Source: CALEMW01 sp035447065
GTDB lineage: Bacteria; Krumholzibacteriota; Krumholzibacteriia; LZORAL124-64-63
Assembly: GCA_035447065.1 (NCBI GenBank)
Contig: DAOTGJ010000017.1
Span: 5,253-69,252 of the forward strand
DNA length: 64,000 nucleotides
Direction: 5' to 3'
In this document: piece by piece, positions 52,163 through 60,359 of the stretch
How the letters are laid out: every line of letters starts with the position of its first letter
How positions within the stretch are numbered: position 1 is the first letter of the stretch
The notes under the pieces: generated by a model
Told to the model about the DNA's origin: nothing
What the model saw: only the letters and a program-made list of their open reading frames with translations
Database searches by the model: none
Program-made: the position numbers and the translations under genes

Positions 52163-53367
52163 GCTCCGTCCAGCTCGCGGAAGTAGTCGCGCAGCTTGGC
52201 GGTCTCCGTGGCCAGGTTGAACTCCCGCGCCACGTGCTCGCGTCCCGCCCGCGAGAGGCGGGCGGCCAGATCCGGCTCGCCGGCCAGACGCGCGAAGGCG
52301 TCGGCCAGGCCCGCGGGATCCTCCGGATCGGCCAGCAGGCCCGTCTCCCCGTGGATCACCAGTTCCGGGATTCCCGACACCCGCGTGGACACCACGGGGC
52401 AGCCCACGGCCATGGCCTCCATGAGGGAGACGGGGATGCCGTCGATGTCGCCGTCGCGGGCCACCACGCAGGGCAGCACGAAGGCGTCGGCCTGGGCCAG
52501 CAGCTCCTTCACCACGCTCTGCTGCTGGGCTCCCATGAGCTCCAGCTCGTGCAGACCCAACGCCTCGCGCTGACGCTGCAGATCCTCCAGCAGCGGACCG
52601 CCGCCCACCACGTGGCAGCGCCAGGGGATGCCGCGCTCCGTCAGGAGCGCCAGGGCGTCCAGGAGGTGGCGGAAGCCCTTCTTCTCCGCCGCGCGGCCCA
52701 CGGCCAGCAGGCGCAGGGGCGCATGCACCGCGTCGCGGGGCCGGAAGGCGAACTCGTCCACGTCCACGCCGCAGTGCACCACGCGGGCGTCGCGCAGCTC
52801 CGGCGCCAGCGTGCGGTAGTGGGCCAGGTTGTACTCGGAGATGCACACCACGCCGCGGGCGGCGCGCAGTTTCACGTCCAGGCACTCGGGCTCGCGGTAG
52901 AGGTCCGCGGCGTGGCCGGTGAACGAGAAAGGGATGCCCGTGAGCCGGCTCAGGAACATGGCCACGTTGCCCGGGGGGCTGGCCAGATGGGCGTGGATGC
53001 GCTGGACGCCCAGGGACTCCACGGCGGCCACGGCCGTGGTGGACGCGGCCAGCTGATAGAGGAGCTTGAGCTTGATGCCCGGCGAGTCCAGGCGCGAGCG
53101 CAGGGCCAGGCCCACCGCGCCCAGGAAGCGTCGCGGCCGCGTGGCCAGCATCCGGACGACTCCGCCCAGGGCCCGCAGCGGCGGCACCGGGTAGAGATAG
53201 CGGCAGCCGCTGAGATCGCAGGCGGGCTCCGCCGTGGCGTAGGGCGCCTTGCGGCGCAGCGAAAGCAGATGGACCTCTTCCCCCAGGGCCCTTATGCCGT
53301 TGACTTCCCGCGTGACAAATGTGAGCGTCAGGCTGTGGAAGTTGGTGGTGATGTAGAGCAGCTTCAC
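52159..53367 (-). CDS. Glycosyltransferase family 4
   Basis: A 402-residue GT-B glycosyltransferase of the colanic-acid WcaL type. ITTNFHSLTLTFVTREVNGI (the 'SETFI' region), ASPPGNVAMFLSRLTGIPFS followed by TGHAADLY, AVGRAAEKKGFRHLLDAL, and DGIPVSLMEAMAVGCPVVST are the characteristic motifs. The start is GTG at 53367 with a weak GGGG upstream. It is convergent with DUF354 (stops overlap) and divergent from the next glycosyltransferase, 96 bases apart. Confidence 0.88.
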   Translation of the reverse strand: MKLLYITTNFHSLTLTFVTREVNGIRALGEEVHLLSLRRKAPYATAEPACDLSGCRYLYPVPPLRALGGVVRMLATRPRRFLGAVGLALRSRLDSPGIKLKLLYQLAASTTAVAAVESLGVQRIHAHLASPPGNVAMFLSRLTGIPFSFTGHAADLYREPECLDVKLRAARGVVCISEYNLAHYRTLAPELRDARVVHCGVDVDEFAFRPRDAVHAPLRLLAVGRAAEKKGFRHLLDALALLTERGIPWRCHVVGGGPLLEDLQRQREALGLHELELMGAQQQSVVKELLAQADAFVLPCVVARDGDIDGIPVSLMEAMAVGCPVVSTRVSGIPELVIHGETGLLADPEDPAGLADAFARLAGEPDLAARLSRAGREHVAREFNLATETAKLRDYFRELDGA

Positions 53368-53463
53368 CGCTGGAACCCCGGATTGGAACCGTGCTGGACG
53401 GGCGACGCGGCCCATAGTGGCCCAAGGAGCTGCCTGCCGCAAGCGCCCGCTTGGAGACCCCCA

Positions 53464-54630
53464 TTGGACCGACGCCTGAGAATCTGCCTGGTGATCAACC
53501 GCTTCGTGGTGGGCGGCGCCGAGACCGTTGCCCTGGACGTGGCCCGCTCCCTGGATCCCGACCGCTACGACGTGACGCTGCTCGCGCCCCTGGACCGCGA
53601 GGACGGCGAGCGCCCGGAGATGCGGCGCCGCTGCGACGAAGCCGGGGTCCGCACCGCGGCCTTGGGGCTGCGGAACTTCCAGAGCCCCCTGTCCCTGGCC
53701 AGGCTGACCTGGTTCCTGCGCCGCGGGAGGTTCGACGTCGTCCACGGCCACAGCCGCTTCGCGGACCTGTGGACCCTGCGCTGCGCCGCCTGGGCGGGCG
53801 TGCCCTCGCTCTACTGGACCCGGCACCTGGTCTACGAGGACATGAGCCCCAAGCATCTGGCCCGTTACCGCGCCCTGGCGCCCAAGGTTCACCGTGTGCT
53901 CGCGGTCTCGGAGACCGTCCGCGCCTACTGCCTGGAGACGGAAGGCCTGCCTCCCGCGAAGGTGGAGACGCTGGTCAACGGCATCGACACGGACCGCTAC
54001 GCGCCGGCCGGCCCGGAGCTGCGCAACGCCAAGCGGCGGGAGCTGGGGCTGGCGGACGACGAGCGGATGCTCCTGTTCGTGGGGCGCATGGCGGATCAGA
54101 AAGCGCCGGAGGCGTTCGTGGAGATCGCCGCGCGGCTGCACCGGGCCGACCCGCGCGTGCGCGGCTTCCTCTGCGGCGCCGGACCGCGCCTGGAGGAGAT
54201 CCGCGGCCTGGCCGCGGCGAGCGGCGGCGCGGCCACCCACCTGGGGCTGCGCGGCGACGTGCCGGCTCTGCTGGGCAGCACGGATCTGTTCGTGTCCACT
54301 TCGCGGGTGGAGGGCCTGCCCCTGAACGTGATGGAGGCCATGGCCGCGGGCGCCGCGGTGGCGGCGCCCGGCCTGCCGCAGATCCGGGAGCTCATGGATC
54401 CGGGGATGCAGGCCGCCTGCCTCTATCCGCAGCCGCCGGCCGCGGGGCCGGTGCCGGAGGAGGTGCTGGCGGCGGCGGCGGAGCGCATCCGCGCCCTGCT
54501 GGACGCACCGGAGCGGCGCCGGGAGCTGGGCGCCGCCGGGCGCGAGCGCATCCGGCGCGACTTCTCGCTTGCGGCCCACGTGCGCCGGCAGCAGGAGATC
54601 TACGAAGCGGACCGGTCCAGGCCGGCGTAG
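53464..54630 (+). CDS. Glycosyltransferase family 4
   Basis: A 388-residue GT-B glycosyltransferase with VINRFVVGGAETVALDVA, DVVHGHSRFADLWTLR, LFVGRMADQKAPEAFVEIA, RGFLCGAGPRLEEI and TSRVEGLPLNVMEAMAAG. The start is TTG at 53464 with GGAGA six bases upstream; no ATG or GTG fits the conserved N-terminus. The last 31 bases overlap the convergent glycosyltransferase gene at 54600. Confidence 0.87.
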   Translation: MDRRLRICLVINRFVVGGAETVALDVARSLDPDRYDVTLLAPLDREDGERPEMRRRCDEAGVRTAALGLRNFQSPLSLARLTWFLRRGRFDVVHGHSRFADLWTLRCAAWAGVPSLYWTRHLVYEDMSPKHLARYRALAPKVHRVLAVSETVRAYCLETEGLPPAKVETLVNGIDTDRYAPAGPELRNAKRRELGLADDERMLLFVGRMADQKAPEAFVEIAARLHRADPRVRGFLCGAGPRLEEIRGLAAASGGAATHLGLRGDVPALLGSTDLFVSTSRVEGLPLNVMEAMAAGAAVAAPGLPQIRELMDPGMQAACLYPQPPAAGPVPEEVLAAAAERIRALLDAPERRRELGAAGRERIRRDFSLAAHVRRQQEIYEADRSRPA

Positions 54631-55730
54631 AGGTCCAGGAGGTTCCTCTCCTGGGTGGACCAATTGAAGCGTTCGTGGGCCAGGCGCAGGGCGGTGGCGC
54701 GCATGGCCGGCAGCTGGTCGCGGTCCTCCACCAGGCGACGCAGGCCGCGCTCGATGTCGTCCACGCTCTCCGCATCCACTGCCACGGCCGCCCCCGGCTG
54801 CACCATCTCCTCCAGGAACGCGTCCAGGTCGCTGCAGAAGACCGGCATGCCCGCCGCCAGGTACTCGTACATCTTGTTGGTGCTGCAGTAGCGGATGGAG
54901 ACGTGGTTCTGCGGGTTGGTCAGCAGGTTCACCGCCACGTCGAAGCGGGCCACGTTGGCCATGACCTCGTCGGGACGGACCAGGGGCAGGAAGCGCACGC
55001 GCTCCTCCAGGCCGAAGCGGGCGATGAGCCGTTCCATGACCTCGCGTCCGTCGCGGTACCCGAAGGCCATGAGGTTGAGTTCCACGCCCTCCACCCTGGC
55101 CATGGCCTCCAGCAGCAGGTCCAGGCGGTTGCTGCCCAGATCGAAACCGCCGCTGAAGATCATGCGGATGGGGTCGCCCACGGGATGGGCGGGCGCCTCG
55201 TGCTCCGGATCCACCACGGGATAGTTGGAGATGATGGTGAACCGCTCCTGGGGGATCCCGAAGCGTTCCGAACAGACCCGCACCCGGCCCGGGGACACGT
55301 TGATGAGGCCGTCGGCCTTGTGGATGTACATCTCCTCGAGCCGGGCCTGGGCGCCGCCGTGCTCCCACTGCACCTCGTGGGCGTCGTACACGAAGACGCT
55401 GCGGTGCAGCCGCGCGGACAGATGCATGCCGGGCAGGAACATGGTGTTGTGGGCGTGGTAGAAGTCCCGGTTGAGGAACAGCAGGAGCAGGTTGATCCAG
55501 GCCACCGAGGCCATGATGCTCAGGTTCCTCAGCTTCCGGAAGCGTCGGGAGACGATGGGCAGGGTGCGCACGCGGAAGGGGAACCGGGCGTCGCCGGGAT
55601 CCGACATCGTGGCGCGGAATCCGTAGACCACCACGTCGTATCCCGCGGCGGCCAGCGAGGCGGCCTCCTTCTGGACACGGTAGTCGTGGAAGATGTCCGA
55701 AGATTCGGCCATGACGACGGTGCGGGGCAT
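54600..55730 (-). CDS. Glycosyltransferase (GT4-like)
   Basis: A 376-residue GT-B-type glycosyltransferase. RTVVMAESSDIFHDYRVQKE, the acceptor region AHNTMFLPGMHLSARLH with YDAHEVQWEHG, RMIFSGGFDLGSNRLDLLLE, and IRYCSTNKMYEYLAAGMPVF are found in GT4-like proteins such as those of capsule loci. GAGG lies nine bases before the ATG at 55730. It overlaps the convergent gene by 31 bases. Confidence 0.85.
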   Translation of the reverse strand: MPRTVVMAESSDIFHDYRVQKEAASLAAAGYDVVVYGFRATMSDPGDARFPFRVRTLPIVSRRFRKLRNLSIMASVAWINLLLLFLNRDFYHAHNTMFLPGMHLSARLHRSVFVYDAHEVQWEHGGAQARLEEMYIHKADGLINVSPGRVRVCSERFGIPQERFTIISNYPVVDPEHEAPAHPVGDPIRMIFSGGFDLGSNRLDLLLEAMARVEGVELNLMAFGYRDGREVMERLIARFGLEERVRFLPLVRPDEVMANVARFDVAVNLLTNPQNHVSIRYCSTNKMYEYLAAGMPVFCSDLDAFLEEMVQPGAAVAVDAESVDDIERGLRRLVEDRDQLPAMRATALRLAHERFNWSTQERNLLDLYAGLDRSAS

Positions 55731-55859
55731 GGGCGTGCCTCATTTCTGCTCGGGTCTGGCGGTCCTGGGCGTCTCCGCATACAATCGGCGGGTTCCGGCG
55801 GAGATTGAGGACCACCTCCGCGGGCGCGCCAGGGGCACGATGAAGGGCAGGAGTTCGGG

Positions 55860-56828
55860 ATGCAAGTGAACATCCGGTGGATCGGCGTGCTGGCGGCGGC
55901 GGCGTGGCTCGGGACCGCCCAGGCAGCCCCCTCCCCCAAATACCCCAAGACCCCGCTCCCCGACCGCCCCGCCGCGTCCGCCAGCCCCCTGGCCACGGCC
56001 CCCGACTGCGACGCCGCCACCGCGGTGGCCATCGCGCCCGGCGACTCGCTGACGTTCACGGGCGACACCACCGGCGGCGCGTCCCTGGTGGACCGCTACG
56101 GCTGCAACACCTGGAACGAGTCCGGGCCCGAGGCCGTGTACGAGCTCACCGTGACCACCACCATCCGCCTGCACGCCACGCTGGCGGCGGAGGCGGAGCT
56201 GGACCTCATGCTGCTGTCGGACTGCGAGGGCGACTCCTGCGAGGCGGCGCACATCGCGGAGTTCGACGCGGAGCTGGCGCCGGGAACTTGGTACGTGGTG
56301 GTGGACGGCTACGCGGGCGCCCAGGGCGCGTTCACGCTCACCCTGCAGGCGCGGGCGGGCGGGCTGCCCCAGGCCGCCTGCGACGGCGCCGAGGTCGTGA
56401 CCGCCTTCGACACCCTGACCGGCAACCTGCTGGACCGGCCCAACCTGGTCAACGCCTTCGACTGCGCGTCCTTCATCGAGAACGGGGGCGAGGCCTGGTA
56501 CCTGCTCACGGTGCCTCCCCGCTCGGAGCTGACCGTGACCGTGACCAACCAGGCCTTCGACGCCGCCCTGTGGCTCTTCGACGGCTGCGGCGAGACGCCG
56601 CAATGCGTGGACTTCACGGACGCGGAGCTGTCCGGCACGGAGGAGTCGCTGCTGATCGTCAACGATCTGGGAACGCCCTGGGAGCTGGTCCTGGGCGTGG
56701 ATTCCTTCCACCCCATCCTCTCGTCCCAGGGCGGCGACGAGTTCGACGGCGCCTTCGATCTGACCTTCGGGCTGGCGGTGCCCGCGGAGCGCGCCACCGC
56801 GGGCGGGCTCAAGCGGCTGTTCCGCTGA
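55860..56828 (+). CDS. Secreted protein with two PPC-like domains, C-terminal LKRLFR tail
   Basis: A 322-residue exported protein with a signal peptide (MQVNIRWIGVLAAAAWLGTA). Two related beta-sandwich units follow (about 45-165 and 170-310), each with cysteine pairs and PPC-like strand patterns (EAVYELTV, LDLMLLSDCEGDSC, TWYVVVDGYAGAQGAFTLTL; EAWYLLTV, FDAALWLFDGCGETPQC). Bacterial pre-peptidase domains of this type are often found on secreted proteins. The ending GGLKRLFR resembles the tails of the secreted proteins at 7277-7722 and 13943-14560. AGGAG precedes the ATG. The function is unknown. The convergent AAA-SPOR gene ends 10 bases away. Confidence 0.75.
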   Translation: MQVNIRWIGVLAAAAWLGTAQAAPSPKYPKTPLPDRPAASASPLATAPDCDAATAVAIAPGDSLTFTGDTTGGASLVDRYGCNTWNESGPEAVYELTVTTTIRLHATLAAEAELDLMLLSDCEGDSCEAAHIAEFDAELAPGTWYVVVDGYAGAQGAFTLTLQARAGGLPQAACDGAEVVTAFDTLTGNLLDRPNLVNAFDCASFIENGGEAWYLLTVPPRSELTVTVTNQAFDAALWLFDGCGETPQCVDFTDAELSGTEESLLIVNDLGTPWELVLGVDSFHPILSSQGGDEFDGAFDLTFGLAVPAERATAGGLKRLFR

Positions 56829-56838
56829 GGCTCCCGGC

Positions 56839-58446
56839 TCAGTCCTCCACCAGGATCGTGTCGTCCGCGATGTCGTAGCGGCGGATCAGGCGCTCGGCGT
56901 CGCGGGCCTCCTCCACCGAGCCCCAGGGACCCGAGTACACCACGTACCAGATGCGCCCCTCCACCGCCGTCTTGACGATGGTGTTGCGGTCGCTCACCCA
57001 GGCCAGCCTGTTGCGCATGATCACGGCCCGCTCGTAGTTGCGGAACGATCCCACCTGCACGCGCGGGCCCGAGGTGGCGAGCACGGCCTCGGGTTCGTCG
57101 CGGCCGATCACCACCTCCGTCACCGCCGGCCGCGCCGGGCGGACCGCCGCGGGCTGGGAGGCCGGCTGCCTTGCGGGGGCCGGCGCGGCCTCCTCGAGCG
57201 GCGGCGGCGTCCGGGCCTCGACCTGGACCGCCGGTTCGGCGACCTCCTCCCGGGCCTGGACGACGCGGGCGGTGTCCGCCGGCGCTTGCTCCGTGCGCAC
57301 GGCGACCGTCTCCGCGACGGCCTCGGTCATGGCCTCGGCCGGCGGGGGCGGCGGCGCGTCCCGCTGCTCGGTCGCGGGCTCCTGCGGCGTCGCTGCGTTG
57401 CGGTCGGGAGTCGTCGAGGCCGAGGTGCGTCCCTGCAGCAGCGTCCATCCCGCCCAGGCCAGGGCCGCGATCACCGCTACGGACAACGCGATCAACGCGA
57501 GGCGCCGTCCCATGCCGGCATCGGGACGTCGGGCCGGGACCGGCGGCGGTGCGGGGGGCGGCGTCCGGACCGGCGCCGGCGGCGGCGACGGCTCCGGCTG
57601 TGGCGCGACGGCGATCGCGGCATGGGGCGGCGGCGCGGGTTCCGCCGGCGGCGCCACCACCTCCTCCACGGGCACGTGGGCGGCCTTCACGCGGGACGCG
57701 TCGTCCACGAACGCCGACAGCAGCGCCTTGTCCGCCAGCACGTTGACCAGGCGCGGGATGCCGCCGCTGGCCTGGTGGATCGCCGCCACCGCCCTGTCGT
57801 CGAACAGGGGCTTCTCGCAGCCGGCCACCTTCAAGCGGTGCTGGAGGTAGGCGGCGGTCTCCTTGGCGTCCAGGGTCTCCAGGTGGTAGTCCACGCGGAT
57901 GCGCTGGCGCAGCTGGGCGAGCTCCGGCCGGTCGATGGCGGCGCGCAGCCCCGGCTGCCCCGCCAGGATGAGCTGGCAGACCTGCCGGCCGTCGCGCGGC
58001 ACGTTGGTCAGCAGCCGCAGGCCTTCCAGGGTCTCCACGTCCAGGTTCTGGGCTTCGTCCACGATGACCAGCAGCTTGCGGCCGGACTCCTGCAGCTCCG
58101 CCGACGCGCCGCGCAGGGCCAGGATCATGTCCGCGCGGTCGGCCCCCGGGGGCGGCGTGCCGCCCAGTTCGCCCAGCAGGAGCTTGAGCAGCTCCAGGAA
58201 GCTCACCCGCGTGGTGTTGACCAGCGCCACCTGGTAGGCGTCGTCCAGATTCCGGGTGAGGAAGCTCAGGGCCATGGTCTTGCCGGCGCCGATCTCGCCG
58301 GTGATCAGCACGATGTCCTCGCCCGCCTCCAGGCCGTAGGCCAGGTGCGCCATGGTCTCCTGGAAGGCCCGCGACTGATAAAGGAATCTCAGGTTCTGGG
58401 CCAGGGTGAACGGGGCGGCGTGGAGCCCGAAATGGTCGAGATACAT
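56839..58446 (-). CDS. AAA ATPase - transmembrane - SPOR protein (paralogue)
   Basis: A 535-residue bitopic membrane protein with the same layout as the protein at 39488-40954: ExeA-type AAA ATPase (Walker A GEIGAGKT, 50-57; Walker B LVIVDEAQNLD; GIPRLVNVLADKAL), Pro-rich linker, one helix (LALIALSVAVIAALAWAGW), a long acidic/proline-rich periplasmic linker and a SPOR domain (VQVGSFRNYERAVIMRNRL, WYVVYSGPWGSVEEARDA). The ATPase halves of the two proteins are highly similar, so they are recent paralogues. It lies at the other end of the glycan region and is divergent from the topoisomerase VI operon. Confidence 0.88.
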   Translation of the reverse strand: MYLDHFGLHAAPFTLAQNLRFLYQSRAFQETMAHLAYGLEAGEDIVLITGEIGAGKTMALSFLTRNLDDAYQVALVNTTRVSFLELLKLLLGELGGTPPPGADRADMILALRGASAELQESGRKLLVIVDEAQNLDVETLEGLRLLTNVPRDGRQVCQLILAGQPGLRAAIDRPELAQLRQRIRVDYHLETLDAKETAAYLQHRLKVAGCEKPLFDDRAVAAIHQASGGIPRLVNVLADKALLSAFVDDASRVKAAHVPVEEVVAPPAEPAPPPHAAIAVAPQPEPSPPPAPVRTPPPAPPPVPARRPDAGMGRRLALIALSVAVIAALAWAGWTLLQGRTSASTTPDRNAATPQEPATEQRDAPPPPPAEAMTEAVAETVAVRTEQAPADTARVVQAREEVAEPAVQVEARTPPPLEEAAPAPARQPASQPAAVRPARPAVTEVVIGRDEPEAVLATSGPRVQVGSFRNYERAVIMRNRLAWVSDRNTIVKTAVEGRIWYVVYSGPWGSVEEARDAERLIRRYDIADDTILVED

Positions 58447-58608
58447 GCGGCCGTCTCCGATCAGGCGAGCGGAACTTCCTGCCGTGCCTTGAGATGATGA
58501 TTCCTATCCGGCGGTCGGGAGGGCGAGGATCCCGAGCCGCAGACTAGAACATCCGCCGGCCGCTGGCTATCCCCGATTCCTCCCGCCGGCCGCTGCAGGA
58601 TCCCCCAC

Positions 58609-58637
58609 TGGACCCGGGCCCCGGCATGCCCTATATC
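58609..58637 (+). promoter_or_regulatory. Sigma70-like promoter of the topoisomerase VI operon
   Basis: TGGACC (58609-58614), a 17-base spacer and TATATC (58632-58637), 52 bases before the start codon. The -35 box is weak; spacing and position are good. Confidence 0.5.
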
Positions 58638-58688
58638 TTGGCGACACCCCAGGATCCGCACGCGACCACCCCGAAGGGACGGAGCCGA

Positions 58689-60359
58689 ATGTCCTCGACC
58701 GCCAAATCCCCTCGTGCGCGCACCAAGGCCACCGCGCAGAGCATGGCCGCCAAGCAGCGCGAGATCTCCATCAGCGAGTTCTTCACCAAGAACCGGCACC
58801 TGCTGGGGTTCGACTCGCCCGCCAAGGCCCTGCTGACCACCATCAAGGAGGCGGTGGACAACTCGCTGGACGCCTGCGAGGAGGCGGGGATCCTGCCGGA
58901 GATCCTGGTGGAGATCCGGCCCGCGGGCAACGGCACCGCCCGGGCCGCGGCCACCCTGGAGATGGAGTCCGACGACGACAAGGCGGCCAAGCGCAAGGGC
59001 GCGGTGGCGCCGGCCAAGGAAGAGCGCTACGTGGTCATCATCGAGGACAACGGGCCGGGCATCGTGCGCGCCCAGGTGCCGCGGATCTTCGGCAAGCTGC
59101 TCTACGGCTCCAAGTTCCACAGCCTGCGGCAGAGCCGCGGGCAGCAGGGCATCGGCATCTCGGCCGCGGGCATGTACGGCCAGCTCACCACCGGGCGACC
59201 CGTGGTGATCCAGAGCCGCGTGGCCCAGCAGTCGGCCCACCGCTTCGAGCTCATGCTGGACATGAAGAAGAACGAGCCGGTGGTGCAGGTGGACGAGGAG
59301 ATCGAGTGGGCCAAGGACCACGGCACCCGCGTGGAGATCACCCTCACGGGCTCCTACAAGCGCGGCCAGCACTCCGTGGACACCTACCTGGAGCAGACCG
59401 CGGTCTCCAACCCCCACGTGAAGCTCACCTACCGCGCCCCCAAGGGCGAGGTGCACGTGTATCCGCGGGCGGCGGAGGAGCTGCCGGTGGAGGCGCGCGA
59501 GATCCAGCCGCACCCCTACGGCGTGGAGCTGGGCATGATGCTGCGCATGCTCAAGGAGACCAAGGAGCGCAACCTGGCGGGCTTCCTGCGCAAGGAGTTC
59601 TGCCGCATGGGGCCCAAGACGGTGGAGACGCTGCTGGAGGCCGCCGGGCTGCCGGACCGCAAGTCGCCCAAGCACATGGACCAGGACGACGTGCAGAAGC
59701 TCCTGGACGCCATCTCCGAGACGCGCATCCCCAACCCGCCCACGGACTGCCTGTCGCCCATCGGCTCGGAGCTGATCCTGGCCGGGCTGCGCCAGGGGTT
59801 CGACGCCGAGTTCTTCACCGCCGTGTCGCGTCCGCCCGCCGTGTACCGCGGCAACCCCTTCCAGGTGGAGGTGGGCCTGGCCTACGGCGGCAAGCTGGAG
59901 GCCGACGCCCTGGCGCGCGTGCTGCGCTTCGCCAACCGCGTGCCCCTGCTCTACCAGGCCGGCGCCTGCGCGGTGAACAAGGCCGTGCTGACCAACAACT
60001 GGCGCAGCTACGGCCTGCAGCAGAGCCGCGGGGCGCTGCCCACGGGGCCGCTGGTGATCTTCGTGCACATGGCCTCGGTGTGGGTGCCGTTCACATCGGA
60101 GTCCAAGGAGGCCGTGGCGCACTACCCGGAGATCATCAAGGAGATCAAGCTGGCCCTGCAGGAGGCCGGGCGGCACCTCCACCGGCACATCCGGCGCCGG
60201 GTGCGGGAGAAGGAGGCGCTGAAGAAGCAGTCGTACATCCAGAAGTACATCCCGCACATCGGCGACGCGCTGCGCGACATGCTGGGCCTTGAGGCCGCCG
60301 AGCGCGAGGACATCATCGCCGTGCTGACCGACACCCTGGAGAGGAGCCGCAAGGCATGA
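58689..60359 (+). CDS. top6B: DNA topoisomerase VI subunit B
   Basis: A 556-residue ATPase subunit of type IIB topoisomerase VI, which passes one duplex through another to relax or decatenate DNA. The GHKL ATP site is complete: KEAVDNSLDACEEAG (N box), IIEDNGPGI (G1) and SRGQQGIGISAAGMYGQLT (G2). The transducer with its ATP-lid contact follows (LVIFVHMASVWVPFTSESKE), and a conserved H2TH-like region (about 260-330) is present. The ATG at 58689 has GGAG just upstream. Subunit A is encoded two genes downstream. Top6 is standard in archaea and plants and scattered in bacteria. Confidence 0.95.
   Translation: MSSTAKSPRARTKATAQSMAAKQREISISEFFTKNRHLLGFDSPAKALLTTIKEAVDNSLDACEEAGILPEILVEIRPAGNGTARAAATLEMESDDDKAAKRKGAVAPAKEERYVVIIEDNGPGIVRAQVPRIFGKLLYGSKFHSLRQSRGQQGIGISAAGMYGQLTTGRPVVIQSRVAQQSAHRFELMLDMKKNEPVVQVDEEIEWAKDHGTRVEITLTGSYKRGQHSVDTYLEQTAVSNPHVKLTYRAPKGEVHVYPRAAEELPVEAREIQPHPYGVELGMMLRMLKETKERNLAGFLRKEFCRMGPKTVETLLEAAGLPDRKSPKHMDQDDVQKLLDAISETRIPNPPTDCLSPIGSELILAGLRQGFDAEFFTAVSRPPAVYRGNPFQVEVGLAYGGKLEADALARVLRFANRVPLLYQAGACAVNKAVLTNNWRSYGLQQSRGALPTGPLVIFVHMASVWVPFTSESKEAVAHYPEIIKEIKLALQEAGRHLHRHIRRRVREKEALKKQSYIQKYIPHIGDALRDMLGLEAAEREDIIAVLTDTLERSRKA

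Noticed and set aside
52159..55815. One 1218-codon minus-strand frame covering a glycosyltransferase and beyond
   Set aside because: Only the part from GTG 53367 encodes conserved glycosyltransferase sequence. The upstream part is antisense to the gene at 53464.
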